64,000 nt of DNA from Saprospiraceae bacterium (GCA_021738725.1 JAIPBE010000003.1:62001-126000), one strand, 5' to 3'; shown: positions 52,952-63,327, counted from the first letter of the stretch. The notes: generated by a model from the letters alone, not told the origin. Numbers and translations are program-made.

Positions 52952-53893
52952 ATGTCCCTCCTCGTAGTCGGCACAGTTGCCTTTGATTCCATCGAAACTC
53001 CCTACGGAAAAGTCGATCAGGTCGTCGGTGGTGCCGCCACCTATATCTCCCTGTCCGCTTCCTACTTCACCAACCAGATTCATCTGGTATCCGTGATCGG
53101 AGATGACTTTCCTCAGTCGACATTGTCTGATTTGTCCAGACGAGGTGTGGATCTGGAAGGTCTTCAGATCAGGAAAGGAGAAAAATCCTTCTTCTGGTCC
53201 GGCAAATATCACAATGACCTGAACACAAGGGACACATTGATCACCGATCTGAATGTCCTGGCAGATTTTGATCCCATTCTACCGGAGAAATATAAACATG
53301 CATCCTACGTGATGCTGGGCAACCTGACACCTGCAGTACAGAGACGCGTTCTGGATCAACTGGTGACCAAGCCCCGCTTGGTGGCCATGGACACCATGAA
53401 TTTCTGGATGGACCAGGCACTCGATGAATTACTGGATGTCATCAAACGGGTTGACCTCCTCACTATTAATGATGAAGAAGCCCGCCAGTTGACGGGCGAA
53501 TACAGCCTGGTCAAAGCGGCACAGAAGATCCTCACCATGGGCCCTCATATTCTGGTCATCAAAAAAGGGGAACATGGTGCTCTCCTGTTCATGCGCGATG
53601 AGGATGACCAGGAAGTCCACATTTTTTATGCGCCGGCTATGCCGCTCATGGATGTATTCGACCCCACTGGAGCGGGTGACACCTTCGCCGGTGGCATGAT
53701 CGGCTATCTGGCGCAAACCGATGATCTGAGCTTTGAGAATCTCAAACGGGCTTTGGTCTATGGATCAGCGATGGCCTCCTTCTGTGTGGAAAAATTCTCT
53801 GTCGAGCGACTGACCGAGCTGGATGTTCCACAGATCCTCGAACGGATTGAGAAATTCAGACACCTGGTCCATTTTGACCGGGATAAAGCTTAA
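52952..53893 (+). CDS. PfkB-family carbohydrate or nucleoside kinase
   Basis: Ribokinase-fold sugar or nucleoside kinase, 313 residues. The N-terminal substrate side has MSLLVVGTVAFDSIETPYG and VGGAATYISLSASYF. The C-terminal signature DPTGAGDTFAGGMIGYLA holds the catalytic Asp and the anion hole. TINDEEARQLTGEY and VIKKGEHGALLF are also typical. Closest general type is adenosine kinase or ribokinase-like; the substrate cannot be assigned. The ATG at 52952 is chosen since the 12 upstream residues of the frame do not fit the fold. Confidence 0.88.
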   Translation: MSLLVVGTVAFDSIETPYGKVDQVVGGAATYISLSASYFTNQIHLVSVIGDDFPQSTLSDLSRRGVDLEGLQIRKGEKSFFWSGKYHNDLNTRDTLITDLNVLADFDPILPEKYKHASYVMLGNLTPAVQRRVLDQLVTKPRLVAMDTMNFWMDQALDELLDVIKRVDLLTINDEEARQLTGEYSLVKAAQKILTMGPHILVIKKGEHGALLFMRDEDDQEVHIFYAPAMPLMDVFDPTGAGDTFAGGMIGYLAQTDDLSFENLKRALVYGSAMASFCVEKFSVERLTELDVPQILERIEKFRHLVHFDRDKA

Positions 53894-53911
53894 TCTCGAA
53901 CAGGCCAGGGG

Positions 53912-54964
53912 TTAGTCCTTGTTGGCCAACTGACCGCAAGCTGCATCGATATCCTTTCCGCGACTCCGCCGGACAGTTACCGTGACGCCGAGCCTGGTCA
54001 ATTCGCCGGCAAATGCATCCAATCGGTCGATCGGTGACTTCTCCATCTCGACCCCTTCGACCGGATTATACTCGATGATATTCACTCTGACTGGAAAACG
54101 ATGGGTCAGCCTGGCCAGATTGCGGGCATCTTCCAGAGAGTCGTTAAACCCGTCGAAGGCGATATACTCATAGGTGATCCGATTGCGGGTCACCTGATAG
54201 AAGTAATCCAGGGCATCCATGAGGGACTCCAGGTTATTCTGTTCGTTGATCGGCATGATGCTATCCCGCTTCAGGTCATCTGCGGCATGCAGGCTCAGCG
54301 CGAGATTCACCTTGGGATTGTCATCGGCAAGACGGCGGATCATCTTGGCAATTCCCGCTGTACTCAGGGTAATCCTTTTGGGGGAAAATCCCAATCCGTC
54401 CGGGGCGCTGATCCGCTCAATGCTCTGCATGACCGGTCCGTAGGCCAGTAATGGCTCACCCATGCCCATAAAGACGATATTGGTCAATGGGTGACCAAAT
54501 CGCTCCAGAGCCTGGGCATTGACCATCTCCACCTGGTCCACGATCTCCCCCTGATCCAGGTTGCGAACGCGTTTCATTTGGCCGGTAGCACAGAATGAAC
54601 AGGTCAGACTACATCCAACCTGGCAGGAGACACAGGCCGTATAGCGGTCTTCACCCGGTACCGGGATGAGCACAGACTCTACCTTGTACCCATCGTGTAA
54701 AGTATATCGATTTTTAATGGTCCCATCGGAACTGAACTGGGATTTATCTTCGACGATCCCTCGGATCATAAAGCGCTCCTGGAGGTGATCTCGAAGTGAA
54801 AGAGGCAGATTGGTCATCCCTGCAAAATCGCGGCAACCTTTCTGCCAGAGCCACTGCCAGATCTGTCGCGCACGGAACGGTTTTTCCCCCCAATCAGTCA
54901 GGGCAGCCGTGATCTGATCCAAATCCAGTTGACGAATGTCTATCGGTACTGGAGGTGATCCCAT
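53912..54964 (-). CDS. rlmN: 23S rRNA/tRNA adenine-C2 methyltransferase RlmN
   Basis: Radical-SAM enzyme that methylates C2 of A2503 in 23S rRNA and A37 of some tRNAs. The product has 350 residues. The radical-SAM cluster is C118-SLT-C122-SF-C125, in SCQVGCSLTCSFCATG. The N-terminal helical domain has KPFRARQIWQWLW. FMGMGEPLLAY and STAGI are conserved, and the C-terminal Cys of the catalytic pair is in AACGQL. It starts 36 bases after infB on the same strand, so it may be the last gene of the rimP-nusA-infB transcript. Confidence 0.95.
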   Translation of the reverse strand: MGSPPVPIDIRQLDLDQITAALTDWGEKPFRARQIWQWLWQKGCRDFAGMTNLPLSLRDHLQERFMIRGIVEDKSQFSSDGTIKNRYTLHDGYKVESVLIPVPGEDRYTACVSCQVGCSLTCSFCATGQMKRVRNLDQGEIVDQVEMVNAQALERFGHPLTNIVFMGMGEPLLAYGPVMQSIERISAPDGLGFSPKRITLSTAGIAKMIRRLADDNPKVNLALSLHAADDLKRDSIMPINEQNNLESLMDALDYFYQVTRNRITYEYIAFDGFNDSLEDARNLARLTHRFPVRVNIIEYNPVEGVEMEKSPIDRLDAFAGELTRLGVTVTVRRSRGKDIDAACGQLANKD

Positions 54965-54999
54965 TCCGTTCTATCTGTATAAGAGGTGTGGACCTCCGT

Positions 55000-57750
55000 T
55001 TAGTCCAGAGACTGCTTCACTTCGACGATCTCATAGACCTCGATCGCGTCGCCTACCTTGATATCGTTGAAGTTCTTGACGGTTACACCGCACTCCATGC
55101 CATTCTTCACTTCCTTGATATCGTCCTTGAAGCGCTTCAATGAACCCAATTCGCCGACAACCCCTTCTTTGGTAGGATAGATGACAATACCATCGCGAAT
55201 GATCCGCACCCGGCTGTTTCGATTGGCTTTACCTTCAGACACATAACAACCGGCAATCGTGCCGATCTTGCTGATCTTGTATACCTCCCGAACATCCAGC
55301 TGTCCAAGGATCTTTTCTTCCTTGGTCGGCTCCAACATTCCTTCCATGGCCATCTTGATCTCTTCGATCGCCTCGTAGATGATCGAATAGGTCTTGATCT
55401 CCACACCTTCCTTCTCTGCCAGTTTTCTGGCCGTTTGAGAAGGTCGAACCTGGAAGCCAATGATGATAGCATCTGAGGCAGAAGCCAGCAGGATGTCAGA
55501 TTCGATGATCTGTCCAACCGCTTTGTGAATCACATTGATCTGGATCGTTTCGACCGATAGTTTGATCAATGCATCTGTCAACGCTTCGATCGAACCATCA
55601 AAGTCTCCCTTGACGATCAGGTTGAGCTCCTTAAAGGTGCCCAGAGCCAGACGACGACCGATCTCATCCAGACTGATCCGTTTACTGGCTCGGTTGGTTT
55701 GTTCTCTGGAGATCTGAGCCCGCTTGGCTGCGATCTGACGTGCTTCGGATTCTTCTTCCATGACGCGGAAGATCTCTCCTGCTTGTGGAGCTCCGGTCAA
55801 ACCGAGAACGGCTACCGGATTGGAAGGGCCCGCAGTCTTTACCTTTTTACCCCGTTCATTGAACATGGCTTTGATCCTGCCGGAGTATTCCCCAGCGACG
55901 ATGGCGTCGCCAATTTCCATAGATCCGTTTTGCACCAACATTTTGGTGACATACCCACGGCCTTTGTCCAGAGATGCTTCCAGCACCGTCCCGGAGGCGT
56001 TTCGATCCGGGTTGGCTTTGAGATCCAGAATCTCCGCTTCCAAAAGGATCTTCTCCAACAATTTGTCGATGTTCAATCCCTGCTTGGCCGAGATATCCTG
56101 CGACTGATATTTACCTCCCCACTCTTCGACGAGCAGGTTCATATTGGCTAGAGCTTCTTTGATCTTTTCCGGATTCGCACCGTCCTTGTCGATCTTGTTG
56201 ATGGCAAATACGAGTGGCACTCCCGCTGCTTGCGCGTGGCTGATGGCTTCCTTCGTCTGCGGCATGATATTGTCATCCGCTGCGATCACGATCACTGCTA
56301 CGTCCGTCACCTTGGCACCCCTGGCCCGCATAGCGGTAAAGGCCTCGTGACCCGGGGTATCCAGGAAGGTGATTTTTTTATCGTCCGGACCTACAGATAC
56401 TTCATAAGCACCAATGTGCTGGGTGATTCCCCCGGCCTCACCAGAAACAACATTTGCACTCCGGATATAGTCCAGAAGAGATGTTTTTCCGTGGTCAACG
56501 TGTCCCATGACTGTGACAATGGGTGCCCGTGGGATCAGATCTGCCGGATCATCCTCTTCCTCTTCGATCTCTACGATCTGGTCCTCTGCACTAATGAATT
56601 CAACCTCATGTTCGAATTCATTGGCCACAAATTCAATGATCTCCGCATCCAGACGCTGGTTGATCGATACGATGACACCCAAATTGAAACAGGTCGTAAT
56701 GACCTCAGTGGGCGACACATTCAACAGACCTGCCAGCTCAGAAACAGAGATAAACTCCGTCACTTGCAGTTTTTCTTCGCCAGTCACCTGGTCTCTCATC
56801 TCCGCTTTTTCGCGGAGTACTTCTCGCTTGTCCCGACGGATCTTTTGACGCTTCTTCTTGCCGCCACCACCGAGACGCGCCATGGTTGCCTTGATCTTTT
56901 CCTCGATCTCCTTTTTACTGACCTCCTTCGGTTGGTCATCACGGCGGCGTGCTCCTGTTCCTCCCCTGGCAGCTCCTCCGGCTCCTCCGGCTCCTCCGGA
57001 TCCTCCGCTATCGCCTGTGGCGATCTTCTTACGTTTGCGTTTGCGTTTCTTCGCATCCGCATCCGATGAAGCCACCGGCTTCGGATCTTCTTTCGCTTCG
57101 CGCTTTTTGGGGCCGAACTTGGAGGCATCGATCTTGCCCAGGATCTTCAAACCCTTGAGTTGAGGCGCCTCTGCCTTAATCAGCTGATTTTCGTCAGCGA
57201 CCGTGGTGGGCGGCTCTACTTTAGCAGGTGCAGGTGTGCCGGTGGGCGCTTCGGCAGCTGGCGATTCAACCGGAGCAGGTTCTTTCGAAGGTGCAACAGG
57301 CGTTTCCTCCTCATTTTTCTTCGGGGCAGGCTTTGGCTTTCTCGAGAGATCGATTTTACCAACAACTTTCAGTTTCGCTTCATGTTTGACGCGGAACACA
57401 TCCCCTTTGGCAGGCGTCTCCGTTTCAGCCGGGGCTACTGGTACTTCTGGTTCGACAGGCCCGGGTTTTTCGACGGGTGGAACCGATGCCGGTTTCTCGA
57501 CTACGACTTCTGCCGGTTTTTCCACAGGTACCTCCTTGGCAGGGGTACGGGTGCCCAAAACCAACTGGTCAGCCTGCTCCTTGATGTCCATGGACTTCTT
57601 GAATTCACGCATGAGCTCTTGATACATCTCATCCGTGATCTTTGCCGTCGGTTTACTCTCGACTTCAAAGCCAGCCTTATGAAGGTGTTCCACAACAGTG
57701 GACAGACCTACATTAAATTCCTTTGCAACTATAACGAGCCTCTTCTCCAT
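55000..57750 (-). CDS. infB: Translation initiation factor IF-2
   Basis: GTPase that brings fMet-tRNA to the 30S subunit and promotes subunit joining, 916 residues. The N-terminal domain ([20 protein letters not shown]) is followed by a long Pro/Ala/Lys/Glu-rich variable linker (about 70-300, including a Gly-rich stretch), typical of Bacteroidota IF-2. The G domain starts at about 410 with G416-HVDHGKT, DTPGHEA and NKID. Domains 2 to 4 follow, with the C-terminus carrying [20 protein letters not shown]. Third gene of the operon, 99 bases after nusA. Confidence 0.97.
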   Translation of the reverse strand: MEKRLVIVAKEFNVGLSTVVEHLHKAGFEVESKPTAKITDEMYQELMREFKKSMDIKEQADQLVLGTRTPAKEVPVEKPAEVVVEKPASVPPVEKPGPVEPEVPVAPAETETPAKGDVFRVKHEAKLKVVGKIDLSRKPKPAPKKNEEETPVAPSKEPAPVESPAAEAPTGTPAPAKVEPPTTVADENQLIKAEAPQLKGLKILGKIDASKFGPKKREAKEDPKPVASSDADAKKRKRKRKKIATGDSGGSGGAGGAGGAARGGTGARRRDDQPKEVSKKEIEEKIKATMARLGGGGKKKRQKIRRDKREVLREKAEMRDQVTGEEKLQVTEFISVSELAGLLNVSPTEVITTCFNLGVIVSINQRLDAEIIEFVANEFEHEVEFISAEDQIVEIEEEEDDPADLIPRAPIVTVMGHVDHGKTSLLDYIRSANVVSGEAGGITQHIGAYEVSVGPDDKKITFLDTPGHEAFTAMRARGAKVTDVAVIVIAADDNIMPQTKEAISHAQAAGVPLVFAINKIDKDGANPEKIKEALANMNLLVEEWGGKYQSQDISAKQGLNIDKLLEKILLEAEILDLKANPDRNASGTVLEASLDKGRGYVTKMLVQNGSMEIGDAIVAGEYSGRIKAMFNERGKKVKTAGPSNPVAVLGLTGAPQAGEIFRVMEEESEARQIAAKRAQISREQTNRASKRISLDEIGRRLALGTFKELNLIVKGDFDGSIEALTDALIKLSVETIQINVIHKAVGQIIESDILLASASDAIIIGFQVRPSQTARKLAEKEGVEIKTYSIIYEAIEEIKMAMEGMLEPTKEEKILGQLDVREVYKISKIGTIAGCYVSEGKANRNSRVRIIRDGIVIYPTKEGVVGELGSLKRFKDDIKEVKNGMECGVTVKNFNDIKVGDAIEVYEIVEVKQSLD

Positions 57751-57849
57751 TTACTGGTTTTGGTCGGAAACTCCATATTCTTTGGAGTTCTGACTGCTTA
57801 CAAATGTACATCCATTTTGGCGTTCCACATGAAGTGGTACCCAGGCGGA

Positions 57850-59109
57850 TCAAGCCTCTTCTGTTGTACTGCGCTCCTCATCAAATTCTTCCTCCAGGAT
57901 CTTCATGACATCCTGAACGGTTTCTTCTTCAAGGTCCGTCCGACGGATCAACTCTTCAGCACTCAAGGCAAGGACACTTTTTGCCGTGTCACAACCGATC
58001 GCCTTCAATGCATCAATGACCCATGCTTCGATCTCATCTGAGAATTCATCAAGATCGACATCCTCCATTTCATAATCCACATTGTTCCGATAGACATCGA
58101 TCTCATATCCTGTCAACTTGGAAGCCAACTTGATATTAGCTCCTCCGCGACCGATAGCCAGGGAGACCTGGTCCGGATCCAGATAAACTGATGCACGCAT
58201 ATTCTCCTGATCCAGTTCGATCGAACTGATCTTCGCAGGGGTCAATGCCCTCTGTATGTAGAGATTGGTATTGTTAGTAAAGTTGACAATATCAATATTC
58301 TCATTCCGCAATTCACGGACGATCCCGTGGATACGCGAACCTTTCATACCAACACATGCACCTACCGGATCGATCCGATCATCATAGGATTCAACGGCCA
58401 CCTTGGCGCGTTCACCCGGGATACGGACGATATTGCGCACGGTGATCAAACCATCTTCGATCTCTGGCACTTCCTGTTCCATCAGTTTCTCCAGGAAGGT
58501 ATTCTCTGTTCTGGACAGGATAATGACCGGATTATTATTGCGCAACTCCACTTTCTTGATAATGGCGCGCACCATATCACCTTTACGGAAAAAGTCACCA
58601 CGGATCATTTCATTCCGAGGCAGGACAAGTTCATTGTTGGTTGCATCGTCGATCACCAGAATATCTCTCTTCATGATCTGATTCACTTCACAGATCACCA
58701 TTTCACCTACCCGATCACTGTAGCGACGATACACTTCATCTTTCTCCAGTTCCATGATCCGGGAGATCAGGGTCTGACGAGCCGCCATGATCGCGCGTCG
58801 ACCAAAATCTTCCAATTCCAGTTGCTCATAACACTCTTCTCCGACCTCATAGTCCGAGTCAATGTCCAGCGCTTCTGAAACGGAGATCTGAGAACGCTCG
58901 TCTGTCACTTCACCATCTGGTACGATCTCCCGCACTCTCCAGAGTTCAAGGTCACCCTTGGTGGTATTGACGATTACGTCAAAGTTTTCGTCTGATCCAT
59001 ACTTCTTGCGGATCAATGTCCGAAAGACGTCTTCCAACACCCTGACCATTGTCGGGCGATCGATATTCTTCCCGGCCTTAAACTCCGAAAAGGATTCTAC
59101 CAGTTTCAT
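57850..59109 (-). CDS. nusA: Transcription termination/antitermination factor NusA
   Basis: RNA polymerase-binding elongation factor, 419 residues. The N-terminal domain (about 1-130) is followed by S1 (YSDRVGEMVICEVNQI onwards), then KH1 (GACVGMKGSRIHGIVREL) and KH2 (VSLAIGRGGANIKLASKL). A single helix-hairpin-helix-like C-terminal repeat is present (AIGCDTAKSVLALSAEELI) in place of the two acidic repeats of E. coli. Together with rimP and infB it forms the conserved translation/transcription operon. Confidence 0.97.
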   Translation of the reverse strand: MKLVESFSEFKAGKNIDRPTMVRVLEDVFRTLIRKKYGSDENFDVIVNTTKGDLELWRVREIVPDGEVTDERSQISVSEALDIDSDYEVGEECYEQLELEDFGRRAIMAARQTLISRIMELEKDEVYRRYSDRVGEMVICEVNQIMKRDILVIDDATNNELVLPRNEMIRGDFFRKGDMVRAIIKKVELRNNNPVIILSRTENTFLEKLMEQEVPEIEDGLITVRNIVRIPGERAKVAVESYDDRIDPVGACVGMKGSRIHGIVRELRNENIDIVNFTNNTNLYIQRALTPAKISSIELDQENMRASVYLDPDQVSLAIGRGGANIKLASKLTGYEIDVYRNNVDYEMEDVDLDEFSDEIEAWVIDALKAIGCDTAKSVLALSAEELIRRTDLEEETVQDVMKILEEEFDEERSTTEEA

Positions 59110-59126
59110 AATCTATGGTTGTGCGA

Positions 59127-59603
59127 TTATTTAAAGGATAGTTTCACATTGCTTTCCTGAATGTCAGACAACGGTATGCTCCGTTCCTGAATTTCTTTTT
59201 TCTTTCCCTTGACTTTCAGTGTCTCAGTCAAAACGATGTCCTCCGCATGTACTGCTTTCAGGACGCCGCTGATCTTGTCTCCGTTTTTCAGGGTGACCTC
59301 CAGTGTCCGGCCAACATGTTTTGCATATTGGCGATCGAAGCGCAAGGGCCTGGTAGCTCCTGGAGAAGATACGTCAAGGGTATAGTCTTCTCCCAACTGT
59401 CCACCCTCATCGAGCAGACCTTCCAGATAGCGACTCATGTCTCTGCAAGTCGCCAGTGTGATCCCGGAATCCCCATCCATAAAGACCTCCACTTTTTTTC
59501 CCCCGGACACCACTACCTCCAAAAGGAAATAGGAATGCCACTCAGGTTCCTGAAGTCGGGCTTCCACCCAGGTGCGAATGAGTTTTTCCGGATTCATTGA
59601 CAT
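59127..59603 (-). CDS. rimP: Ribosome maturation factor RimP
   Basis: Assembly factor for the 30S subunit, 158 residues, close to the usual 150. The N-terminal alpha/beta domain shows VVVSGGKKVEVFMDGDSGIT and the diagnostic YTLDVSSPGATRPL. The C-terminal SH3-like barrel has GRTLEVTLKNGDKISGVL. The start at 59603 (MSMNPEKLIRTW) is set by the family and by the upstream promoter; the frame is open for another 173 codons, but that stretch is antisense to nadE and includes the promoter. Leads the rimP-nusA-infB operon. Confidence 0.95.
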   Translation of the reverse strand: MSMNPEKLIRTWVEARLQEPEWHSYFLLEVVVSGGKKVEVFMDGDSGITLATCRDMSRYLEGLLDEGGQLGEDYTLDVSSPGATRPLRFDRQYAKHVGRTLEVTLKNGDKISGVLKAVHAEDIVLTETLKVKGKKKEIQERSIPLSDIQESNVKLSFK

Positions 59604-59605
59604 AA

Positions 59606-59634
59606 CAAAAAGAGGGAACCGGATTGGTTCCCTC
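59606..59634 (-). promoter_or_regulatory. Terminator-like hairpin just before rimP (attenuator candidate)
   Basis: Minus strand: GAGGGAACC-AATCC-GGTTCCCTC, then TTTTTG, ending three bases before the rimP ATG. It lies between the promoter and the first codon, where no gene-end terminator is needed. Confidence 0.65.
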
Positions 59635-59654
59635 CCTACATCTTCTTGTTGGTG

Positions 59655-59686
59655 CAAATGTACGGATTGTCTGGCTATTGACCAAA
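59655..59686 (-). promoter_or_regulatory. Promoter of the rimP-nusA-infB operon
   Basis: Minus strand: -33 TTTG (59686-59683), 20-base spacer, -7 TACATTTG (59662-59655), followed by CA. Full consensus; leader of about 50 bases. Confidence 0.75.
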
Positions 59687-59789
59687 TAATTTTCGGTGCT
59701 TGCCCCTTTTTCATGCTTTCTTTGATAAAGGTCATGCCCTTTTGCCTGAGTGCAGGTAATTTCGGACTTTCAAATAGATTCAGATCACT

Positions 59790-61427
59790 ATGCGTATTGC
59801 TCTCGCCCAACTGAATGTACACATTGGCAATTTTCAGGGAAATCTGGAAAAAATGATTGCCGCTATTGGGACTGCCCGGGATCAGGGAGCTGATATTGTC
59901 TGTTTTCCCGAACTGGTTGTCTGCGGATATCCGCCCAGGGATTTTCTGGACTTTGAGGATTTTATCGATCTGGCCGAAACATCCATTCAGAAGCTGGCAG
60001 TACACGCCACAGACATCGCCATCATCGTCGGCGCGCCCTCTCGCAATCCCGTCATCGAAGGGAAGGACCTGTACAATTCTGCCTTTTTCCTGGCTGACGG
60101 AATCATTCGTCATGTCCAGCACAAAACACTACTGCCCAACTATGACGTGTTCGATGAATACCGCTATTTCGAGCCTGCTCATCAATATCAAACCGTTGAA
60201 TTCAAGGGGAAAAAGATCGCCCTCAGTATCTGCGAGGATATTTGGAATGTCGGCAATGAAAACCCGCTTTACACAGTTTGCCCCCTGGATGAAATGATGT
60301 CCGAAGAGCCCGACCTGATCATCAACCTGTCCGCATCTCCTTTTTCATATAAACAGGCGAGTGAGCGGATCAAGGTGATCCGGGCCAACGTGGAACGTTA
60401 CAATTTGCCGCTGTTCTATGTCAACCATGTCGGGGCACAAACCGAGTTGCTCTTTGATGGCGGGTCGGTGGTGATGGGTCCTCAGGGCCGGGTCTTTGCT
60501 GAAATGCCCTATTTTGAAGAATCGATCCAAACCTTTGATCTGCAAGAGGTCATGACTGGAGAGGGGACCGGAGAACAGCCCAAGGAAAAGATGGCTCTGA
60601 TCCACGACGGACTGGTCATGGGTCTCAAAAACTATTTCCATAAACTGGGATTCACCAAAGCCATTCTCGGATTATCCGGTGGGATCGATTCGGCAGTCAC
60701 AGCTGCTTTGGCCGTTCGGGCACTTGGACCAGAAAATGTCTCAGGGATCTTGATGCCATCCACGTTTTCCTCTGATCATTCTGTTGACGATGCCCGTAAA
60801 CTGGCCAAACGGTTGGGAATATCATATGAGATCATCCCCATCGCTCCGGGGTATGACACCATGCTGTCCGTACTGCAACCCTATTTCGGTGACAAACCCT
60901 TTGATGTGACCGAGGAGAATCTCCAGGCCAGGCTACGCGGGATGATCCTGATGGCCTTTTCCAATAAATTCGGCCCTATTCTGCTGAACACCACCAATAA
61001 GAGCGAGATGGCCGTCGGGTACGGCACGCTTTACGGTGATCTCTGTGGCGGACTCTCCGTTCTGGGTGATGTGTATAAAACAGAAGTCTATGCATTGGCC
61101 CGGTATATCAACAAGGATGAGGAGGTCATCCCGGAAAATTCCATCGTAAAGCCCCCATCGGCTGAATTGAGACCCGATCAGAAGGACAGCGACAGCTTGC
61201 CGGATTATGGTATTCTGGATCAGATCCTCTACCAGTATATCGAGGGTCATCAGAGTCCGGAAGACATCATTGAAACAGGTTTTGATGAGCTGTTGGTACG
61301 GCGCGTATTGCGAATGGTGAACATCAATGAATTCAAGCGACATCAAACAGCCCCGGTGCTCCGCGTATCCACCAAGGCCTTCGGAATGGGTCGACGGATG
61401 CCTATTGTCGGGAAATATCTGGCCTGA
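59790..61427 (+). CDS. nadE: Glutamine-dependent NAD+ synthetase
   Basis: Makes NAD from deamido-NAD with ATP, using ammonia released from glutamine. The product has 545 residues and two domains. The N-terminal nitrilase-like glutaminase has the triad E41 (FPEL), K112 (HKTLLPN) and C148 (SICEDIW). The C-terminal synthetase has the PP-loop S296-GGIDSA, then NKSEMAVGYGTLYGD and the KPPSAELRPDQKDSDSLPDY segment. Of the shorter bacterial two-domain type. Divergent from rimP. Confidence 0.96.
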   Translation: MRIALAQLNVHIGNFQGNLEKMIAAIGTARDQGADIVCFPELVVCGYPPRDFLDFEDFIDLAETSIQKLAVHATDIAIIVGAPSRNPVIEGKDLYNSAFFLADGIIRHVQHKTLLPNYDVFDEYRYFEPAHQYQTVEFKGKKIALSICEDIWNVGNENPLYTVCPLDEMMSEEPDLIINLSASPFSYKQASERIKVIRANVERYNLPLFYVNHVGAQTELLFDGGSVVMGPQGRVFAEMPYFEESIQTFDLQEVMTGEGTGEQPKEKMALIHDGLVMGLKNYFHKLGFTKAILGLSGGIDSAVTAALAVRALGPENVSGILMPSTFSSDHSVDDARKLAKRLGISYEIIPIAPGYDTMLSVLQPYFGDKPFDVTEENLQARLRGMILMAFSNKFGPILLNTTNKSEMAVGYGTLYGDLCGGLSVLGDVYKTEVYALARYINKDEEVIPENSIVKPPSAELRPDQKDSDSLPDYGILDQILYQYIEGHQSPEDIIETGFDELLVRRVLRMVNINEFKRHQTAPVLRVSTKAFGMGRRMPIVGKYLA

Positions 61428-61465
61428 CCCTTTGGTGTCTGAGGTGTTAAAACAATCACGGACCG

Positions 61466-61495
61466 TTGTAAAGCCGATCAACCTCGTTACTTTTG
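61466..61495 (+). promoter_or_regulatory. Promoter of the SPOR-protein gene
   Basis: -33 TTG (61466-61468), 19-base spacer, -7 TACTTTTG (61488-61495). The ATG is only four bases after the -7 box, so the transcript is probably leaderless. Confidence 0.68.
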
Positions 61496-61499
61496 AAGG

Positions 61500-61916
61500 A
61501 TGAAAGGATTCTCTTTTTGTACACAAGCGATCTGTATTTCCTTCTGTCTGATGGCAGTCTCGCCCTTCGTTTCGCAGGCACAGCAGGTCGTCTTTCAGGA
61601 AGAGCCTGATATCCGCTCTATGATCGATCGGTATGTCCAATCCAATCGGAGTCCAGACCGACTGATCGATGTATGGAAGATCCAAATCTCGGCGACAGTC
61701 GACCGGAGGCAAATGGAGCAAGCTAAAAACGTTTTCAGACAACGTTACCCGGGGTATGATCTGAATGCCACATATGCAGAGCCCTATTACAAGCTACAGG
61801 TGGGTGCCTACTTTGAAAAGCGCAAAGCGCAAGCTGTGGCTTATAAGCTCAAGCAATACTACCCCGGGGCTTATTTGACCCATGACAAGGTGAAGCTCTC
61901 CGAGCTGACCGATTGA
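61500..61916 (+). CDS. Exported SPOR-domain-like protein
   Basis: Small exported protein of 138 residues. A signal peptide (about 1-28, ending VSQAQ) is followed by one SPOR-like domain at about 55-135: VWKIQISATVDRRQMEQAKN and YYKLQVGAYFEKRKAQAVAY, with the two repeats of the RNP-like fold and the conserved QVGAY. SPOR domains bind denuded peptidoglycan at division sites, which fits the rodA neighbour 7 bases downstream. There is no membrane anchor beyond the signal. The exact role is unknown. Confidence 0.8.
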   Translation: MKGFSFCTQAICISFCLMAVSPFVSQAQQVVFQEEPDIRSMIDRYVQSNRSPDRLIDVWKIQISATVDRRQMEQAKNVFRQRYPGYDLNATYAEPYYKLQVGAYFEKRKAQAVAYKLKQYYPGAYLTHDKVKLSELTD

Positions 61917-61923
61917 ACAAGAT

Positions 61924-63327
61924 ATGCTGCAACCCAAACGAAAGCGATTTGACGGGCTGCTCCTGATCCTGTATGTCAATCTATTGATCATCGGGCTGTT
62001 CATGATCTACTCGTCCAGCCAAACAGGAGGAGAAGCCATTGATCTGATGAATCTTCAGTCATCCCTGGGGCGGCAGATGTTGTTCTCAGGCGTCTCCCTG
62101 GTGGCGATCCTGTTTATTATGACCATCTCCACTGAATTCTGGAAAACCTTTGCCGCTTCGATCTATGTGATCTCGATCATCGGCTTGATCCTGGTGCTCT
62201 TTCTGGGATCAGAGATCAAAGGTGCTCGCTCCTGGTTTGCATTGGGTCCATTCTCCTTTCAGCCAGCTGAGTTTGCCAAGCTGGGCACACTCCTCTTGTT
62301 GTCTTCCTTCCTGAGCAATTTTCGGACAGACCTCGATGAACTCAAATATCAGGGCATCGCCTTACTCATCCTGATCCTGCCCATCAGTTTGATACTGTTG
62401 CAACCCGACGCCGGATCAGCTCTCATTTTCATTGCTATGTTAATCCCTCTCTACAGGGCTGGATTTCCGGCAGGATACTTCATTTTGGGAGGATTGATGG
62501 CCAGTGTCTTTGTGCTGGCATTGGTGCTACCTATCGATATAATGCTCTTTTGCATATTGTTTATCGGCCTGGCCAGTCTGATGCTCAGCTTTGATCGAAA
62601 ATATCAGTGGATGATCGCTCTGACCTTACTGGGGATCGTATCCATCATCTCCTGGCAGGAGGAATTTGCAGGGTTGTTAACGGGGCTGCTCGGCCTGTTT
62701 TGGATTATTCTTGGCATACTGGCTTATCGGGAAGGGCGTGGACGATATCTGGTTTTTGTCAGTATTCTAATGATCATTTGCGCCACACTGGCTTTTTCGT
62801 CCTTTTATGTTTACAATAATGTTCTTCAGCCACACCAACAAGAGCGGCTGGATGTATGGTTGAACCCTCAGAAGTGCGACCCTCGGGGCGCTCTGTATAA
62901 TGTCCTTCAATCAAAACTGGCCATCGCATCTGGAGGGCTGGAGGGAAAAGGATTCCTGGAAGGGAACATCACGAAATTGAACTATGTCCCCGAACAAACA
63001 ACAGATTTCATCTTCTGTGCAGTCGGCGAAGAGCAGGGTTTTATTGGCACATTCGGGGTCATCTTGTTATTTACCCTGCTCGTCCTGCGCCTGGTTCAGA
63101 TCGCAGAGCGACAGCGCACCGATTTTTCCCGGTTTTTCATCTATGGCGTAGCTGGTATCATCTTTATCCACTATTTTATCAACCTGGGGATGACCATGGG
63201 ACTGGTACCTGTCATCGGCATCCCGCTACCCTTCTTGAGTTATGGTGGTTCATCCCTCCTCTTCTTCAGCGTTCTGATCGCCATTGTTCTCAAACTTGAT
63301 TTCGGCAACCGGCTTCGGCAAGGTTAG
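61924..63327 (+). CDS. rodA: RodA-type peptidoglycan glycosyltransferase (SEDS family)
   Basis: Inner-membrane SEDS protein that polymerises lipid II during cell elongation, 467 residues. It has at least ten membrane segments. The diagnostic segments are EIKGARSWFALGPFSFQPAE, LQPDAGSALIF (with the catalytic-loop Asp), LNYVPEQTTDFIFCAVGEEQ and PLPFLSYGGSSLL. It is longer than E. coli RodA because of an extra hydrophobic stretch at about 195-275, a feature seen in several Bacteroidota. It pairs with the SPOR gene. Its stop overlaps the convergent M14 gene by four bases. Confidence 0.93.
   Translation: MLQPKRKRFDGLLLILYVNLLIIGLFMIYSSSQTGGEAIDLMNLQSSLGRQMLFSGVSLVAILFIMTISTEFWKTFAASIYVISIIGLILVLFLGSEIKGARSWFALGPFSFQPAEFAKLGTLLLLSSFLSNFRTDLDELKYQGIALLILILPISLILLQPDAGSALIFIAMLIPLYRAGFPAGYFILGGLMASVFVLALVLPIDIMLFCILFIGLASLMLSFDRKYQWMIALTLLGIVSIISWQEEFAGLLTGLLGLFWIILGILAYREGRGRYLVFVSILMIICATLAFSSFYVYNNVLQPHQQERLDVWLNPQKCDPRGALYNVLQSKLAIASGGLEGKGFLEGNITKLNYVPEQTTDFIFCAVGEEQGFIGTFGVILLFTLLVLRLVQIAERQRTDFSRFFIYGVAGIIFIHYFINLGMTMGLVPVIGIPLPFLSYGGSSLLFFSVLIAIVLKLDFGNRLRQG

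Noticed and set aside
29516..59634. Common GGATT loop in the hairpins at 29516 and 59612 as a shared regulatory element
   Set aside because: Only two examples, with unrelated stems and on opposite strands; chance is likely.
59604..60122. Long N-terminal extension of rimP
   Set aside because: It is antisense to nadE and crosses a full promoter and a hairpin; RimP homology begins at the ATG at 59603.
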